Shown: positions 10,538 to 24,300, counted from the first letter of the stretch. The stretch: 64,000 bases of DNA from Rhynchospora pubera (GCA_028095005.1 JAMFTS010004932.1:1-64000), one strand, 5' to 3'. The notes: generated by a model from the sequence alone, not told the origin. Numbers and translations are program-made.

Positions 10538-13500
10538 ATGGCCTCCTACCCTGGTCACCCGGCTCAAAACATGCCAATGTCAACTGAAGACGACATTTGT
10601 AACCCAACACGACAGCTTTCATCCGATGAATCCATGAACAAAGGGCTGAGAAAGGAGCTCTTTGAAGCAGCCATGAGACGTGACTGGAAGAAGCTGCTTG
10701 AGCTCTACAAGAGCAATAAGCAATCCCAAAACCAGAAGATTACACGTGCCAACGACACCGTGCTTCATGTCGCAATGTCCGGTGCCCCCGAATATAGGGT
10801 TCTAAAGCTCCTTGAAATAGTTGATAAAAATAACAGCCCAGGTATTTCTACCAAACACAGCCTTAATCATAAACTGTACAATACTTTTCCTTGGTATAGT
10901 TGGTTATGTTAGCGTATCCAGCTTGGCAAGATACTGACAGTTCAACTCAAAAATTTGTTGGTGCTCATTTTTTCCTTTTTTTTTCCATACTGTTTGAAAA
11001 TCTACACAATCTACAAGTAATCAAAACTTAACGAAAAACAAGTGAACACTGATCTAAATTTGCTTCTTTAGTTCTTGTAGAAATGAAATTCAATATGATT
11101 GAAGTATGCAATCCTTAATAAGGTAACCAACATTTAATTGCTTCCAATTTAAGAACATTGAATGCAAAATCTTACAGAGGAGACAAAAAGCATTTTGGGT
11201 TCGGAAAATAAAGGTGGAGATACCCCACTTCATCTGGCAGCTTCACTCGGACTGGAAGCAGTTTGCTGGAAGATGGCAGAAATGTGTCCAGAATTAGTAA
11301 TCAACGCACGTAATAAACTTCAGGAAACCCCGCTCTTTACAGCAGTACGTCACGGCAAGATGAAAACCTTCTTTGTGCTAGAGGCTGCCATCCATAAGCA
11401 ACAAGGTCTGAAGAGTTACAAGGACTGCTTGTTGAGAGACATCACTCACTGTAGGAGAAGTGATGGCATCAATATTCTTCACATTGCCATCAAACGAGAA
11501 CACTTTGGTATGTGCATTCAGCAAACTAATAAAAATATTTAAATGAATGAAAGACGTGACATAACTAATCAATTTTATTGGCTGTAGGTTTGGCATATGA
11601 GATCGTTTACCTGTATCCAGAGTTGGTGAACTATGTCAATTCTCGTGGAGAATCTGCACTACATGTCCTGGCTGGCAAGGCCTCTGTTTTTAGGAGTGGA
11701 ACTCGCTTTGGCCTCTTCGACACAATTATATATTATGGTAATTTTTCCCCTTCTCTCTTCATGCATTACCCCTCCCAATTTCGTTGCAACAAATCTAGTT
11801 TAAATTCGAATTACCAAAAATTTGCTGACAATAGAGTTATTAGAACCCATCAATTCTACTCCTTTTTGTTGTTTGAATGATAAGGTTGTCTCCATAAATA
11901 CCTTATTAATATTGTTTCCAATGATTGAAATCCACTTGTATATTTGTGAATTTTACAATACCAATTGCTTTGAGATGCCTCATAATTTCACTTGAGAACT
12001 ACTGATTGTAGGTACAATTACCGAGCCACTCAAGCTGAAGTTTAATTTCAACGAGCATAAAGAAAATGATTTACAGCTTAAAATTCTTAAGGATAAAGAT
12101 GAAATACTGCCATCGACATGCAAAGCTTGTGTCGATCTTTACTCTCTCATAAGGGATATGATGAACGCCACCATTAATACTGTTGGTTAGAGAAGCAAAA
12201 CTCCACATATAATCAAAATAAGATAAAATTGTTTGAGGATCATTCTTTATTTTTTCTCCCTACTAAACTATGACATCTGCTATTGCAGTCTCTAGCTTAA
12301 AAACTGGGATATGCAAGAACTGCTACGCTGATGAAGAAAACCAATGTATAATATCCACACCCTTCTATTGCAATTTGCAATTATACAATCGATTTTTTAA
12401 CTTTTGTGAAATAGATACTCTTGAACAAACAATCTCAAGGTCGTATAATAACTAATAATATTATAACATTAATATAACATTTTTAACTAACTCAAAATTA
12501 AAAAATAAAGGTTCCATATTTCTAATTATATCGAAGATCCTATAAAGTGAAAGGACAAAATAATTTAGCCCTCTCAACGTTGTAATATGCAATCGGAGAG
12601 GGAGTCAATACCCATGTTTTTTTTTTTTCCCATCCCATCAGGATCATAATTTCATCTTTAAATAATCTAAAATCTATGTTTGAATCAGTACTGTGAATTA
12701 TTGTTCTTATTCTTTATTTTTCTAAATTATCACATCAAGGTTGTTAAATTTAGCTCGTGTTGTACAATATCAAAATATGGACAAAAATTGACAGTGTTTA
12801 AAATCATTAAAAATAATTGATTTTCTGGACTTCACTATTATGTATGAAACTCAATTCATGCTTTTCTTGTACGAATATGCAACTTTTATTGTACGAATAA
12901 AAGCAATTGGTTATATTCTTAGTTGGGTCAATTTAAATTTTGAACAAAATATGGAGAACAATGTTTGTACACCAAAAACTGAAACAATAATTCTGGATGA
13001 AAAAGTGGGTCAATAATAATATAAGAAGGCACAGTTAACAGAATCTTATGTTCTTCTTTTATCTGAAAGCTGGAGCTCAAAAGGGAGATGAATCTAAATC
13101 ATCGGAAATTCAGGAACGGAGAAGACAGATCCCTCCTAACTATGACGTGGCATTTTCCTTTTTCAAGATTTTTATTAAGCTTCTATTGATCGTCCTTGGG
13201 ATAGGTACTCCTGTTCTTAAATAATTCTTTTCAAGAAAATGAACATCACGATACTTTTTTCTGACGGTTAGTTTGGCATTGCCAATCCGACAAATTTTTT
13301 TTTTATATTAAGAAAATTGAGAGGAAATGCCCTCTCCACGAATGGCTTGCATATCACAACATATACTTTTTGACACCAATTAATAACTACTGAAAAATTT
13401 GTTGCATATTGTTCCTTGATAAAAGAAGAATTAGTTGTCTATAAAAATTGCTTACGAGAAAGTAACTTCAATAAAAAGTTCATTTTTAGTTTCTACTCGA

Positions 13501-16500
13501 ACAAAGTTTTCCAATTCAATGTTCTTATTAATTTCTAGAATTGCAAATTTTAGCACAAAAGCGAAGTTTTTCAGTGATAAAATCAATGACAGGAAATGGT
13601 ACAGATTTTGGATATATAATAGTTGCATACGGTTGTATGATTTATGATGAGTACAAGCTTCATTTAGACCATTAAAAAGGAAGATCTCAAAATAAATTAA
13701 TAAAAGAAAACAAAATATAGAACGTAGTGCCAACTAGTTAAGATTTCACTGCTGTTGTGATCATGGACCTTCTATTAAAAATAGTAGTACATTAATTTGT
13801 TAATTATTTTCTGAAGGATTAAGGAGGCTGCAAAAAATTAAAAAAATGAAACAAACGCACAGAGATGCACTGAAAATAATGGAGGAACTGGTTGATCGTT
13901 CCACACTCTGGGAGTATGATGATGCCAGCGGTGGAATGAAACCTTCAGTACCGCAACTACCGCCTGAACTTCGATCACAGTTTCCTCCCACTATAACAAC
14001 AGAAGAAAACCCTGATTCAGAAGAAAAGCACACAAGCCCAAGTAAAGGTAAGTCGATTAGTAAAGAACAAATTTTCACTGCTCATGTTTATGTAGCTATG
14101 TGTTAGCATTATGGTTAAGAAAAGAGACCCCAGTTTAGTTCCTAATTGGCCAAAATCACGATATTAACATCTTATGCAATTTTCTCTGTGCTTGATTTGT
14201 AATTATTTTAACAAAGGTTTGTAAAGAACAGTACAAACTTGACATTAGATAAAAATAAAATAAAATATGTGTGGCTTCTAAAATAGTGATTATGCAATCT
14301 ACAATATCAGCAATATAATATAATGTGGTTTAATTATGTTGGTTAGATCATCAATAACTACATATATTAAAAAGAAAATCAAGGGTTGATCCAGCTAATG
14401 ATATCTTGTATGTGTTATGATGTCACATACAAGAGGGAGGCAAATAAATTCTTCTTATTTTGTTATTCTTAGTTAACATGTATCAACTAACTTTACAAGA
14501 TGTTTTTTGCTTGTCCCAGTTAATGATAACACAGATAGCAATATCATGATTGCTTTAAAAGAAGGAGGCAGAGACATGCTCAAGAAAGTCTTGGAGAAAT
14601 TTTCCCTGGAAACTAGAGATATTGATAAAAAGGATGTTATCTTTATAGGAATGGAAGAGAAGGAATCAACGAACGAGCCAGACACTCGTATGTTCCTTAA
14701 TTTTATAATAATGAACACTAACATAAGAAAAATAAGATAAAGCTTTATTTTGCTCATACAAATTAAATTCTCGCTTCTCTAAGTTTCCTACTCAAAATTT
14801 TACTTTGGACCGTAATTGATAAGCTAAATCTTTTTATCTAGCAAACTTACTTGTTGAAAAACAACCAATCAGGCAACCTGCTAGTATATAGTCATGTACT
14901 GGACCAATATTCCAAGTGTAGTCATGATGCCTTATGTTTCCCAGCATAGGACTAAAGACCGCAAAGTCATAACAGAGTCGTTATCGATAACTTTTATAAG
15001 CATACTGTTAAATGGATATTGAGAATTAAAGGAAATGGAAAAGATAAATCTTAAAAATGTTGTTGTTGTTGTTGTTGTTGTGTGTGTGTGTATTAACATT
15101 CATACATTACAAGTTTGTCTATATGTGCTCAGCAAGCCCTGTTTTGTTAGCTGCAAAGATGGGAGTAACAGAGATGGTGAAAAGAATTCTTGAGAAATTT
15201 CCAGTGGCATTGTTGGACCAGGATAAGGATGAGAAAAATATTGTTTTGTTGGCAGTGGAGTACCGCCGGGTCCACGTGTACAGGTACATGCTGGAGCTCC
15301 CAACAATGAAGGAGCATGTATTTGGGAAAGTTGATAAAGATGGGAATAGTGCTCCCCATCTCGCAGCCATGCTCAGCCATAGCCGCCCTTGGAGCATACC
15401 TGGAGCAGCACTTCAGATGCAATGGGAGAGCAAGTGGTACAAGGTGATAATCTCTCTCTTTTAATACCAAAATGAAACAAAACAAAAGCACTGAAAACAT
15501 GCAACATTTGGTCCCAGTATGTACTTGATTCAATGGACTAAGAAATATTTGCAACATTCAACATCCAAGGAAAGACTGCACAGGAGGTGTTCGCTGATAG
15601 TCACGATACACTAGTCAAAGATGGAAGCAGTTGGCTGACAAATACTTCACAGTCTTGCTCTTTGGTCGCGGCTCTCGTTGCGACGGTGGCCTTTGCATCT
15701 GCCAGCACAGTTCCAGGAGGTGTCGACCAGCAGTCAGGTTTTCCCGTCCTCGTCCAAAAACCAGCTTTTCAGTTGTTTGCCATCTCATCCCTTGTGGCAC
15801 TTTGCTTCTCTGTTACATCTCTCGTCATGTTCCTTGCAATCCTCACCTCTCGTTACCAGGTATAGCAAATCCTTTTGGTTAATTAAAATTTCAGCTTTCT
15901 TCTTTGTTTTTCATTTCTTTCTTTATCTTTTTGGTGCCAAATCATTGCTTGATGGTCTGTTTTAGTCACCAAAATCTCTTAACCTTTGAACTGATAACGA
16001 GTTACGCAAGAAAAAAGGTTATGTTAGCCTTTTGTTGAATGAGAATTTGTTAGGTAATAAATTTTAAGCATTCAATAAAACTGAATTGTCACCATTAAAT
16101 TATTTCAGATTAAGAAGCTAAATTTACTATCAATGACAGCTTCAAAATAAAAATAGACCACATAACATGATCAGCACAACTTTTCTTTCACCTTTTGACA
16201 TTTGAACATCAGAAACTGAAATTGTTAAGTTACTCATTTGCTGGCAAAGGGATTTCAGGAAGTTTAAGAAAAAACAAAGCTGAATTTCGTATTGATTTTC
16301 AAATTAGGTACGGGACTTCGAAATTGGACTTCCCATGAAGCTCATCCTGGGGCTCACCTCCCTCTTCATGTCAATTGCTGCTATGCTCGTCTCTTTTTGC
16401 GCCGGGGACTTTTTTGTTGTCGAAGAAAAACTCAAATTCGCTGCATACCCCATATATGCCGTCATGTGCTTTCCTGTCACTTTCTTCGCTATTGCGCAAT

Positions 16501-16577
16501 TCCCATTGTACATTGACCTCATCAAAGCAACTATAAAGAAAGTTCCAGAGCGCACAGAGAAGATGCAGGCATACTAG
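10538..16577 (+). CDS. Ankyrin-repeat/PGG-domain protein with an in-frame stop in the PGG exon
   Basis: Eleven exons: 10538-10841, 11178-11507, 11588-11737, 12012-12185, 12289-12345, 13070-13204, 13817-14047, 14520-14687, 15133-15443, 15518-15859, 16308-16577. Phases agree throughout; the 12345 donor is the weakest. The product has N-terminal ankyrin repeats (NDTVLHVAMSG, GDTPLHLAASLG, INILHIAIK, SALHVLAGK), the linker THRDALKIMEE, a further ankyrin-like block (SPVLLAAKMGVTEMV), then a PGG domain (STVPGGVDQQSGFP) with hydrophobic helices. Full length would be 823 aa. However, exon 10 read from the homologous acceptor meets TAA at 15539-15541 after residue 627, which would remove the membrane domain. 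A CAG|G acceptor at 15584 is in frame and would skip the stop. The family is ACD6/ITN1-like. It is the downstream paralogue of the gene at 103-3613. Its functional state is uncertain. Confidence 0.8.
15057..15090. repeat. Microsatellite (GTT)n followed by (GT)n
   Basis: About seven GTT units run into about six GT units just upstream of the acceptor of exon 9 of the second ankyrin gene. It forms part of that intron's pyrimidine-poor tract. Confidence 0.8.
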
Positions 16578-17915
16578 CTAGCTCAAAAATAATATATTTG
16601 ATATAATTAATACATTATTTGTATTATGTTTTGGTTTACGTAACGTTTGAGAATTTGGATTTTTGATGTGTTGTTGGTTTGGTTTTTGGGGACAGACATT
16701 GAATAAATAATGATGATTTCTTGGTCACTCAGGTTTGCTTTCAATTTGTTGTAAGTTTTTTTTTCTTTTTCCTTTTCAAGGTTCTTGGATTGCTTTAGGT
16801 TTGGTTTTTTCATGTAATAAGGTCGATCATTGTACTCCAGGTTTGATTCTGTTGTAAGATTGGCCCCCCATACTTAGATGGGTATAAAAAAGCTTTAATG
16901 TATCAATTTTGTTCCTTTGCGTTAGGTTTATATTGTATTATTAAATGAGAATATGTAACAAAGATTATGTGAGAGGATTCTAGGCAGCCAACCTTTCTTC
17001 TACGTTGCTTCTCTCCGGCAGAAAATGTATCAGAGTTGTCGCCGTTGCCGCTCGTCTCCGGGCCTTGCATTTGTGTTTTCTGGTGTGTGCTTTGCATGAT
17101 TAAGATGGGTTTCTGGTTTTCCGTACTCATCAGATTGTAATATCAGTGTGACAGTGTTGCCTCCCTCCACGTCCTACTCATACGCAATCTTGTTTCGCTT
17201 GAGTTGTATTTAGTACTTTAGTTTATGTCATTCACGTATTCACCTTATGAGCCGCGTTTTTAGACGAGTTTTCGGCCTGTTAAGTGGTGTGAAATTGTAA
17301 ATCAACCCTTGACTTTGAGCCCCAATGCTCAATTCCATAGGCGGTATATGGGCGTTCACTGTTCAGTGAATCGCTCTGTTGGATTTCTTTTCTCCAAAAT
17401 CGATAACCGATAATCAATAATTGATGAATATCATAAATCTAGTAATTATAGAGGAATAACTCCTTGTTCAAAATACAGTAATTAAAAATGGGTAGTTCCA
17501 AACTCCGTGACCAAAATAAATTTTATACCGAGTTGGGTTACCTTCGTCAAAATTTGCCTACTTCCAATATAATATTAATCGTCAAATAGCTCATTTCAAA
17601 ACACTGTGCAACATTTATGCAGGAGCAAAAGAAGATTCAAGAAAAAGGTAACTGTCAGTAGTAATCATAAACAACTAAATCAAAACCAAGATAAGGTTAA
17701 AGTTTCTTTAGCATACTATGCTAAAAACTAGTCATGTTCCAAGAATCATCTGCAAGGTTCATGCGTTATATCAACATAATAGAGAAAGAAATCCTCCTCT
17801 TGCCTTCACAACAGCAATCTAAATAGAAAACAGTCAAGCTTGGCCGAACAGCTACCAAATAATGAAGAAACCTGCCGACGATTGTGAAAGAAGTGAACAA
17901 TTTCCAAAGTATATA
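16578..17915. other. Convergent intergenic region between the ankyrin gene and HSF gene
   Basis: This holds the likely 3' UTRs of the plus-strand ankyrin gene and the minus-strand HSF gene. Apart from AT-rich and T-rich tracts I recognise no gene or element. Confidence 0.5.
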
Positions 17916-20413
17916 TCACCTTTTCCTTGGGCTATTTGAACTCAAATATCCCATTTTATCTGCCAACAAGCTCATCTGATCATCATTCCTCCTGCCCTGT
18001 TCTGCCATTCGGGACCCACTTGCCTTCTCATCACCAACCCCATCATTAAGCAACTCCTCCCAGAAATCATCATTTAAGTCCTCCCCAGGCAACTCAACTT
18101 TAGCCTCTTCCTCTGGCAAATCCAGTGATGGATCCAATAGCAAACTCTCTTCCCCTCCCTCATCCAGCCCTAACCCTAGCCCCACCCCCTGCACCATCTC
18201 CAATCCAAACAACCCATTAGGCACCGACAAACCCTCGTCAATCTTCATCACAGTCTCCTGCTCGGTACTGCTGCTTGCCCCTGCATCATCAATCTCTGTT
18301 CTCTGGTCAATCCTTCTCCTCCTTTTCTTTGAAATCTCCTCTTGTAGTTCCTTCCTCTTTTCATTTTGAGAAATAAGCTGGTGCAACAACTCAGGATTGC
18401 GCATCACTCGGGCCAAGAATGCCATCATCTGCTGCTGCTTCTGTTCAGTGCCCTGAAGCCGATCCTCCATGGCTTTGAGGTGGGCCCGGGTTGTCTGTTG
18501 CTCTTGCCTCAGCTTCACAAGCTCGGTCATCAATAGTTGTTTATCTCGTTTCAGGCGCTCGATTTCAGAGTCATATTGGAATTGGCCCAGCTCAAGGTAA
18601 GGACCATGGGATTGTTGCGAGGACACAGGATGTGTTGGAGGTTTTCGTCTTTTTATAGTTTTCAAGAGGTGCCTCTGTCCCCTTAAAAAACCTTCATTAG
18701 CAAATTCCCATTTGTCTGGATCTACTTTTCTGAAACCCTGCATAATGTTACCACAAATTGGTTAAGAACAATAGAGTTTAACATATTGAAAGGGAGATGC
18801 AAATAAAATGGGAGAAGAAAATACTAGGTGTTACTATATGTTTAACAAACAAAATTTTGATGAATTTTGATCTGTTTTATTTTCTACAACGTATCTAGGA
18901 AGGCTTTCTTAAATTAGTTGTGTAAAGAAAATGCAAATATGCTACATATACCTCTTACAACTTCAGTCAAACATTTTTGAGTTGAAGGGTTCTTCAACTT
19001 TCTTCCGCTTTCTTCACCTTCTTCTATTATTTTAATAGACAATAACAAAAAGATCATTTACTTTTTTTTCTAACTAAAAGTAATGGTTGTAAAAGGCAAG
19101 TGATGTAAAAAGCATGTTTCCTAAATTAGAAATATCATACTTGATTTTAAAAAAGTTTGTATTAATGCTAGAGAAAATTCAAATGCTACACCACCTATCG
19201 AAACTTTCTTCATCTCCATGGATAAAAATAATGCTTAGCTTTTATCATGAAGAATAATGGCAACTTCTTTTGTTTAACCTAATAAACTTCCAATATCCTA
19301 ATCGTGTATTTTTGCAATAAACAACTAAAAAGAAATTAAGTTTCCTGGCAGAAGCTTGCTAAAAGTTACTATCAAAAGAATGGTCAAAAAACAAGAAATC
19401 TAGCTATCTTGTTGAATACTCTGCTACTTAACTATATCAGCTAAAACTCAAATAGGATGACATGACACGTTATGTGTTCAGAGAGAGGAAAAATAATTTT
19501 ATCCCATATCAGAAGCTTTCAGAATAAAACATGCTTCATAAACATACAATAAAAATTACGTTTACATGAGTAGAAAATTTTAAGAAAAAGCATATTTACA
19601 ACATTAGGTTCTCATAACTCCTCCAAAACACATTCACTCTCTACTCCCATCCCTATTCCTGTATTTATTATTTTGCTTTCTCAATTAATATTAACGGTCA
19701 TCATTGCTCTTCTCTAAATCATGATGATTGGTTTCACAAATATTGATTAGTTTCAATACCATGAAAATTTTACCTTTTTTTTTATTGCTCTACTTCATAT
19801 ACAATTGCTTTAGTAGCCATCTTAAAGGCTACATTCTTTGAGAATTTGGTAAATGCTCAGAAGCACAAACATTTTACTTTTCTTTCTTTCAATTAATCAG
19901 GACCACAATTAGTTCAAGGATCCTAGTTAACTACCCTTACTAATGTTAACATACACTGACATGCAAATAAAAATTGATACCTTTTAAATTTAAGTAAATA
20001 AAATTAAAGTCAAGCAAGTGTGGTCCATGCACAGACAATTAATTACCAACAAAATCAGCCTCAGGCAAGATAAACTATTTTGTTTCACTTAGTACTGAGA
20101 AACTCACATAAGTATTGAGCTGCCTCACAAAGCTGGAGAAATTATTGTGCTTGAAGTACCGCGGCAAAAGAGTAGTTGCAAAAGCATGCGGATCCCACAC
20201 CACGAAACTATTCCCGGCCCGACTCCACGACACAATTTGCTCTGTTGCCACGTCATCCACCATCTCGTAAGTCTTAGTCAGAAATGGAGGTGGACCCACC
20301 TCATGCAACCCTTCCATTGGCTTCGGCGCAAACTCAGACCTCTCTTCAAAACCCACATCTGTGTGCTCTCCATCTGGGTACTCCTCTTTCACTGGATTCA
20401 GCATAGGATCCAT
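17916..20413 (-). CDS. Class A heat stress transcription factor (HSFA2/A6 type)
   Basis: Two exons, 20108-20413 and 17916-18737, are split by one 1.37 kb intron at the conserved HSF position inside the DNA-binding domain (RQLNTY|GFRK). The product is 375 aa. The start at 20413 (MDPMLNPVKEE) is preferred over an in-frame ATG 30 nt upstream because this N-terminus is typical of A2/A6 factors. Domains: winged-helix DNA-binding domain about 41-135 (PPPFLTKTYEMV, FKHNNFSSFVRQLNTY), HR-A/B coiled coil for trimerisation about 155-222, basic nuclear localisation signal KKRRRR at 239-244, AHA activation motif DDFWEELLND at 325-334, and a C-terminal export-like signal MSLLADKMGYL at 357-367. The protein would bind heat-shock elements and activate chaperone genes in the nucleus. 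The exact subclass (A2 or A6) is not settled by eye. Confidence 0.95.
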
Positions 20414-20685
20414 CTTTCTCCTCAGAAAACAATCAAATTGCAAATGCTAAATCCGATAGGAGACCAATCGAGGTGCCAAAATGGCGCGCGGAAGCAACGG
20501 AACAGAGAATTTGAGTTGAGAGAAGAGTATGGAGCTTGGATGTGTAATTTAAGAACAAGTGGCGCTGGATTTTAAAGTGGAGGCGGGAGGGAGTGAGAGA
20601 GAGAGAGAGGAGAGAAGGGAAAGTTCTAGAGAGGAGGTGGGGTCGGTCGAAATCGAATCTCGAATCGGAGATTTCGATCAACGGC

Positions 20686-20700
20686 GGAAGCTTCTCGAAA
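20686..20700 (-). promoter_or_regulatory. Perfect three-module heat-shock element upstream of the HSF gene
   Basis: GAAgcTTCtcGAA at 20687-20699 matches the nGAAnnTTCnnGAAn consensus exactly. It lies about 275 bp upstream of the HSF start codon. A weaker cluster (GAAagTTCtaGAg near 20618-20630) is closer. HSFs bind such elements, so self- or cross-regulation by other HSFs is likely. The transcription start is unknown, so the element may lie in the promoter or the leader. Confidence 0.75.
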
Positions 20701-20800
20701 AAGAGCGGTGGGGGAGATGAGGAATGGAGAAGAGGAAAGGCCGAACTCGAGCAAGTTGCAGATCCGGAGGTATGGTCACCGATCGGTGCGCTCACCTTCT

Positions 20801-21363
20801 TCCAATGAATAAAGTGAAAGTAGATGAGACTGTGTTTCGGGGAAATTGAGATCTCCGGTTTTGGGAAATGGAGAGAGATATAATTAGGTTGGGCCGCAAC
20901 CTTTCGTGGTTCGAAAGGCCATTCCGTGCGAAGTGTTCCGAGGTCAATGGAATTTAGTTTGGTTTAGCGGGCTTTGTTTATACTGGGCCTTCAGTTTTGT
21001 ATTCTAGCTGGATTGGACCTGAATCCTTTTTGAAAGGCGTGGGTCCACGTTAAAACAAGGAGTTCAATTTAATGAACTAAATTACTTTCTATACCAATTT
21101 CAAAAGAAAATATAACAAAATCAGCTACCTTAGTTTCAAGATATAAACCTAGTTTATAAGACAGAGGCCCATGTAAAATCACAAGAACATGAGCAGTCTA
21201 AAATTACATAAGGATTGTAAACATTTTTCAAACATTTTCTTTCCTCAGCAGAGTACAAGGGATGGTTTCACCTGTCACAAAATATTTTAGGAAGAAGGAA
21301 GACAAATTTCTTTCCAAAAAGAGAAACTCTATAGCATGTATGCACCTAGCATGTCTGTACATT
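20801..21363. other. HSF upstream region / 3' flank of the ETO1-like gene
   Basis: No coding sequence. Near 20905-20940 there are TTC and GAA triplets (TTCGAAAGG, ATTCCGTGCGAAGTGTTCC) that could be degenerate or gapped heat-shock elements. The remainder should include the ETO1-like 3' UTR. Confidence 0.4.
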
Positions 21364-24300
21364 CTACATGGTGTCAAACCCGGTGATAGTTTCTTGGTTG
21401 TGTACACGCTTATGAAGCTCGAGCATCTCCTGGTGATTGGGATCGAGGGAAAGAGCAGCCCGGCAGTCTTGAAGTGCACTTTGTAGATCTCCAATGTGTT
21501 CATGGAAAGCTGCTCGCAAGTGTAGTAGATAAAGGTCTGCTTTAAATGCAATAGCATGAGTCAGCTCTGCTATCGCCTCTTTTTCTTTGCGACTATCCAT
21601 TAACACTGGTTACAACATTATTAAAAGGAAAAGTAGAAGTCAATATCAATCTGCAATATTGCAAGTTTAAAAACACTTAATAGGACATGGGTTTACACAA
21701 ACATGTAAAAAGATGCTTCTTAAGATAAGAAAGCCTCATTGCATTATGAAGGATGTCAATCCCTGATCCAGTTGCTGGTCACAAAAATTTATCAGATTTC
21801 TAATGTTTGGTATGGCTGTTGATGACATTAAAAACTTTGCCCTTGTTTACAATTCTAGAAGGTATTAAGTTCCATTTGTTTGGATTCATCTCCCAGATCA
21901 GCACACTATGGAGGGATGAATGTTGTACCATATTTGGTACTGTACCAAACCTTTCTGTACCAGTTAAGCTTGTAAAAAGCAGTGATTAAACAGTTTCTGC
22001 AGATCTTTGGACAACTAGCATTGAGATGTAGCAAAAATACGACTTAGAAGATTTGGTGTCAGATTTAACAGATGATTTTAGCAGTTTTTAATCACTGATA
22101 AAACTTGGTTGTGGCTTTCGTAAAAAAATTAAATCAGTTTGATCATTCCCAAACCAGCTTGTAGTGTTGAGCTTAGGTATTAGTTTGCTTGGAGAGTTGC
22201 AACCTTGTAGTATATAAATACTAGTGTACTGCATTATAATGCGGGAATTTAAATCTAGAAACCTAAAATTGATATTCTGTTTATGTAATCAAGTAGGGGG
22301 ATGTCTATTCATTTATAATTTGATAGTACCTACAAGTAAACATTCCTTTCATATTTTTACAAAAAAATATATAATAATAAAATAAAATAAATCCCTGTAT
22401 CATGATTTATTGGTCAATTTATCATGCTTAATCATATAACACTCAATGACCACCCCAGCTGCTAACCTTCTTATTAAAGCTTCCTACTGTTAATCTATTT
22501 TTTTCTGAACCAATCAAAAAAGCAGTTTTTAAAAATTCGGAAAAAAATACTTACAAAATTTCCAAAAAAAATGAAAAAATTGGTCGGCAAGGAGATTTAA
22601 ATAGAGAGATCATATTGGACGGTTTGAAGTAGTCATTGAAGCGGATCCAAGAGTTTGGATCAGTATGCACCGAAGCTCCGGTACATAAGTATGCACCATA
22701 GATGTTCTCTCTCTCTATGAATGTGCGTGTGCGTTCGCATGCACGTGTGTACTTGTGTGTGTGTGTGTGTGTGAGCTCATAATTGGCAAGTATCTCTGCT
22801 ACATAGTATCTAATAATCCATAAAAAAAAGTCTTACCTGCAGCACGGTACCGGTACGGATATACACGCAATGGATCTAACCGGGTCACCATCTCCAAGTC
22901 TTTCATGGTCTGCTCCCTGTCACAATATTCAGACCGTTTCTCATAGGCTGATGCATTGCTCTTTGCTGTCTCTATCAATTGGGTCATTTCCTCAAATGCT
23001 GCGACCCGTTTGTTCTTTAAAAAATGGACCCGAGCCAAACCTTGGTGAGCCCGGGTATGTCTGATCTTGAGAGCACTTGTGTAACAATCAGCTGCCAAAT
23101 CCAGCTTCTCACAGTCAAGGTATACACCACCTAGGTTGTTCAACGCCTGCATTTGAAGGTTGTAACAAAGATTGGTAACAAAATCTCAGGGACTTTGATT
23201 TTACCAACTAGGTAACATGCCTGTTTCTACAAAATTGCTAGTTTTCCCAAAAATAATCCCAATCATGCACAATTGTGCAAAAATGAAGCTTCCAAGTGCA
23301 GAAAAATAGTTGCATTATGCATCAAATACCTCGGTTGTCCAATGATGCCTTAAAATAAGACTCGATTGTGACTTTATTTTCCCCCAATATGGCAAATATG
23401 CTATAAACAAAGAGTTCAGAGGCCAAACCAGTATCAAGATATGGTACATAAAGAGATGTAAATTACAGATGTCCAAACCAGTATCAAGATATAATAAATA
23501 AGGGATATAAATTACCGAAGTCCACAAATCAACACCACAAACAAGGGCTAGTACCAGAAAATCATAATAGCCAAAAACAAAAACTTCTACAATTCAAATT
23601 AATAAGCACTGACCTGACCCTTTCTAAGACGGTCAGAAGGGCATTTTAGAGCCTCCTCAAGCAGAGATATACATGTCACTGAGCATGATGGATCCATGCC
23701 CGAATCAGCCAACACGTACGCCTTCAGAAAGAAAGCTTCAAAAGATCTTTGCTTTCCAATAGACTCTTCAGCCTTAAGCAATGCCTCTTGGCAGTGACCT
23801 GTGTCATATAGCAGCCAGCCCTCATATATGAGCCGCTCGTGCTCACTACAGGCATGCTGCCGTGCTAGCTGTAAGCTGCGCATTGCCGCTTCTGGACAGT
23901 TCAACCTAAAGTTATAAGTATAATTAGAAACACTCAAGTTTTAGCTAATAAGGTATCTCAAAACTTGCAATAATAAGAGTGCACTTATTAGTACCAACCA
24001 CCACCCAATAGCTCAGGCCAATTATACAGGCATATTATATTTATCTGGACATGAAGTCCAGAAAATAGTACAATTGACTAAATCCTAAGTGAACATAAAA
24101 ATAATTGAATATATTATGAAATTTGGTAAGAATACTCATTTATCTCTATAGTTGCTCTGGTATATGCTGGACTAGTAATGGCTAATGGTACCATGATTTT
24201 GGTTTATCCATTCTTTGGTTTTGTCCTAATTGGAATATGTGGATACTCCCACCTCCTCTATACAGAGCTTTATAAACTAGTGAACCCACCAACCTCAAAA

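Noticed and set aside
15100..15557. Antisense ORFs of 68-136 codons over the ankyrin exon
   Set aside because: They are shadows of the sense exon 15133-15443, whose frame, splice sites and homology to the paralogue are clear.
20147..20808. ORFs of 71-142 codons on the plus strand and 120 on the minus strand around the HSF start
   Set aside because: The plus-strand frames are antisense to the HSF exon or its leader, and the minus-strand frame lies in the HSF 5' leader without a recognisable domain.
22540..22680. A complete palindromic MITE in the last ETO1-like intron
   Set aside because: Only one arm with family motifs is visible; the complementary arm was not found.
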